A stretch of DNA of 64,000 nucleotides from Quercus robur. Its lineage: Eukaryota > Streptophyta > Magnoliopsida > Fagales > Fagaceae. The DNA is taken from NCBI RefSeq assembly GCF_932294415.1, contig NC_065535.1:70859362-70923361 (forward strand), given 5' to 3'. Position 1 is the stretch's first letter; each line of letters starts with the position of its first letter. The translations under genes and the position numbers were made by a program. Under the pieces are notes generated by a model. It did not search any database, was not told the origin of the DNA, and saw nothing but the letters and a program-made list of their open reading frames with translations. Shown here one piece after another: positions 63,299-64,000 of the stretch.

Positions 63299-63985
63299 TT
63301 ATTCAGGGTCACATTTTTTAAAACTGTGGAATGTACATAAATCAGATAAACAAGAAGTTTGTCTATGATGACATGAAGAGTCAAATGATGAAGATAATCT
63401 TGCACATTCATCCGCGAAAGGAGGCTTGGATGGCACTGGCAAATGGAAATCCTTTTCTTTAAGCATTTGAATTACTGTTGTCATGCTAGGACGTAAAGAT
63501 GGTGATTCTTGAGTACACAAAAGACCCACCTGAACAACTCTTGTGATTTCTCCAACGTCTTCCATCATTATGCTTTCATCTATAATCTCAAATACTGTAT
63601 TTGATTGGAAGTGCTTCCAAGCCTACATTCAAACAAAAAATGAAACTAACAATGGCAATGAATACAAGAGCAATGTTAGGGACAACTTTTTTCAAGATCC
63701 TTCTCACAATTTGCTAAGATGTCAAGTTGTGAAAAAAATTGTGTCCCTAGACTAAATGTGTTGCATATACAAAGACAGAAGCTGCTCAAATGCACATACA
63801 CACAAGTATTAAGCAAGGTTATGAGAAAATTTACATTAATAACAAGAGTCTCAAATGTTTCTGTAGGATGAAATTCACTATTCTTCACACCGCTGACTAT
63901 TTCAAGCACCAGAACCCCAAAGCTATAGACATCTACTTTTTCAGTTAGTCTTCCTTGAGCAAGGTATTCAGGAGCCATGTAACCT
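63299..63985 (-). CDS. Cysteine-rich receptor-like kinase, CRK2-like (3' part)
   Basis: Last two visible exons of a second receptor kinase, cut by the window edge. Exon 63985-63835 encodes [20 protein letters not shown] (activation-loop end, APE motif) and the F helix. It has 151 bases starting in the same phase as the matching CRK3-like exon (145 bases). Exon 63622-63299 encodes [27 protein letters not shown] and a Ser-rich tail, ending at TAA. The splice phases agree. The wording AWKHFQS and RVVQ-GLLCTQE resembles Arabidopsis CRK2 as I recall it. Upstream exons with the ectodomain lie outside the window. Confidence 0.88.
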
Positions 63986-64000
63986 CTTTCAAGCATTAAA

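Overview
Eukaryotic nuclear DNA from a flowering plant. The genes are intron-rich, the intergenic DNA is AT-rich and full of long A/T runs, and every transposon class seen is a plant class. The gene families (KLCR, CRK2/CRK3-type kinases, COX5C, HFM1/MER3) and the repeat style suggest a woody rosid dicot. Fagales is my guess, from general impression only.

Layout. 1-19.7 kb is a nested repeat block. Its base is a pararetrovirus-like (caulimovirid-like) sequence on the minus strand: a second copy (B, about 19.2 to 7.3 kb) is followed head-to-tail by a first copy (A, 2.2 kb to the left edge). A third piece (C), only the 5' leader, lies head-to-head at 19.2-19.7 kb. Copy B carries decayed movement-protein, coat-protein/zinc-knuckle and protease regions, then a long unrecognised frame, but no reverse transcriptase or RNase H. 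A 5.2 kb PIF/Harbinger transposon (12284-17462, target duplication TGA) sits inside copy B, and a probable 5.2 kb non-autonomous Helitron (2167-7335) sits between copies A and B.

19.8-25.1 kb holds a broken kelch-like gene, a 942 bp long-TIR MULE-like element and a fragment of a KINESIN LIGHT CHAIN-RELATED gene. 25.6-36.3 kb is the one complete housekeeping-type gene: the meiotic crossover helicase HFM1/MER3. It has 26 exons that join in frame to 1228 codons plus stop.

36.3-43 kb is repeats (Helitron terminus, microsatellites, a hAT element with perfect 8 bp duplication, an L1 3' end) plus a frameshifted COX5C copy. 43.0-47.0 kb is a complete minus-strand CRK3-like receptor kinase. 51.6-57.7 kb is a non-autonomous LTR retrotransposon (duplication GAAAT) whose only coding trace is a decayed antisense ORF. 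The window ends in the last two visible exons of a second, CRK2-like kinase on the same strand.

Only HFM1 and the two CRK genes look functional. HFM1 would act in meiotic nuclei; the CRKs would act at the plasma membrane. There is no sign that they form a common pathway. Exon joins were worked out by hand from splice sites and phase; single-base errors in boundaries are possible.
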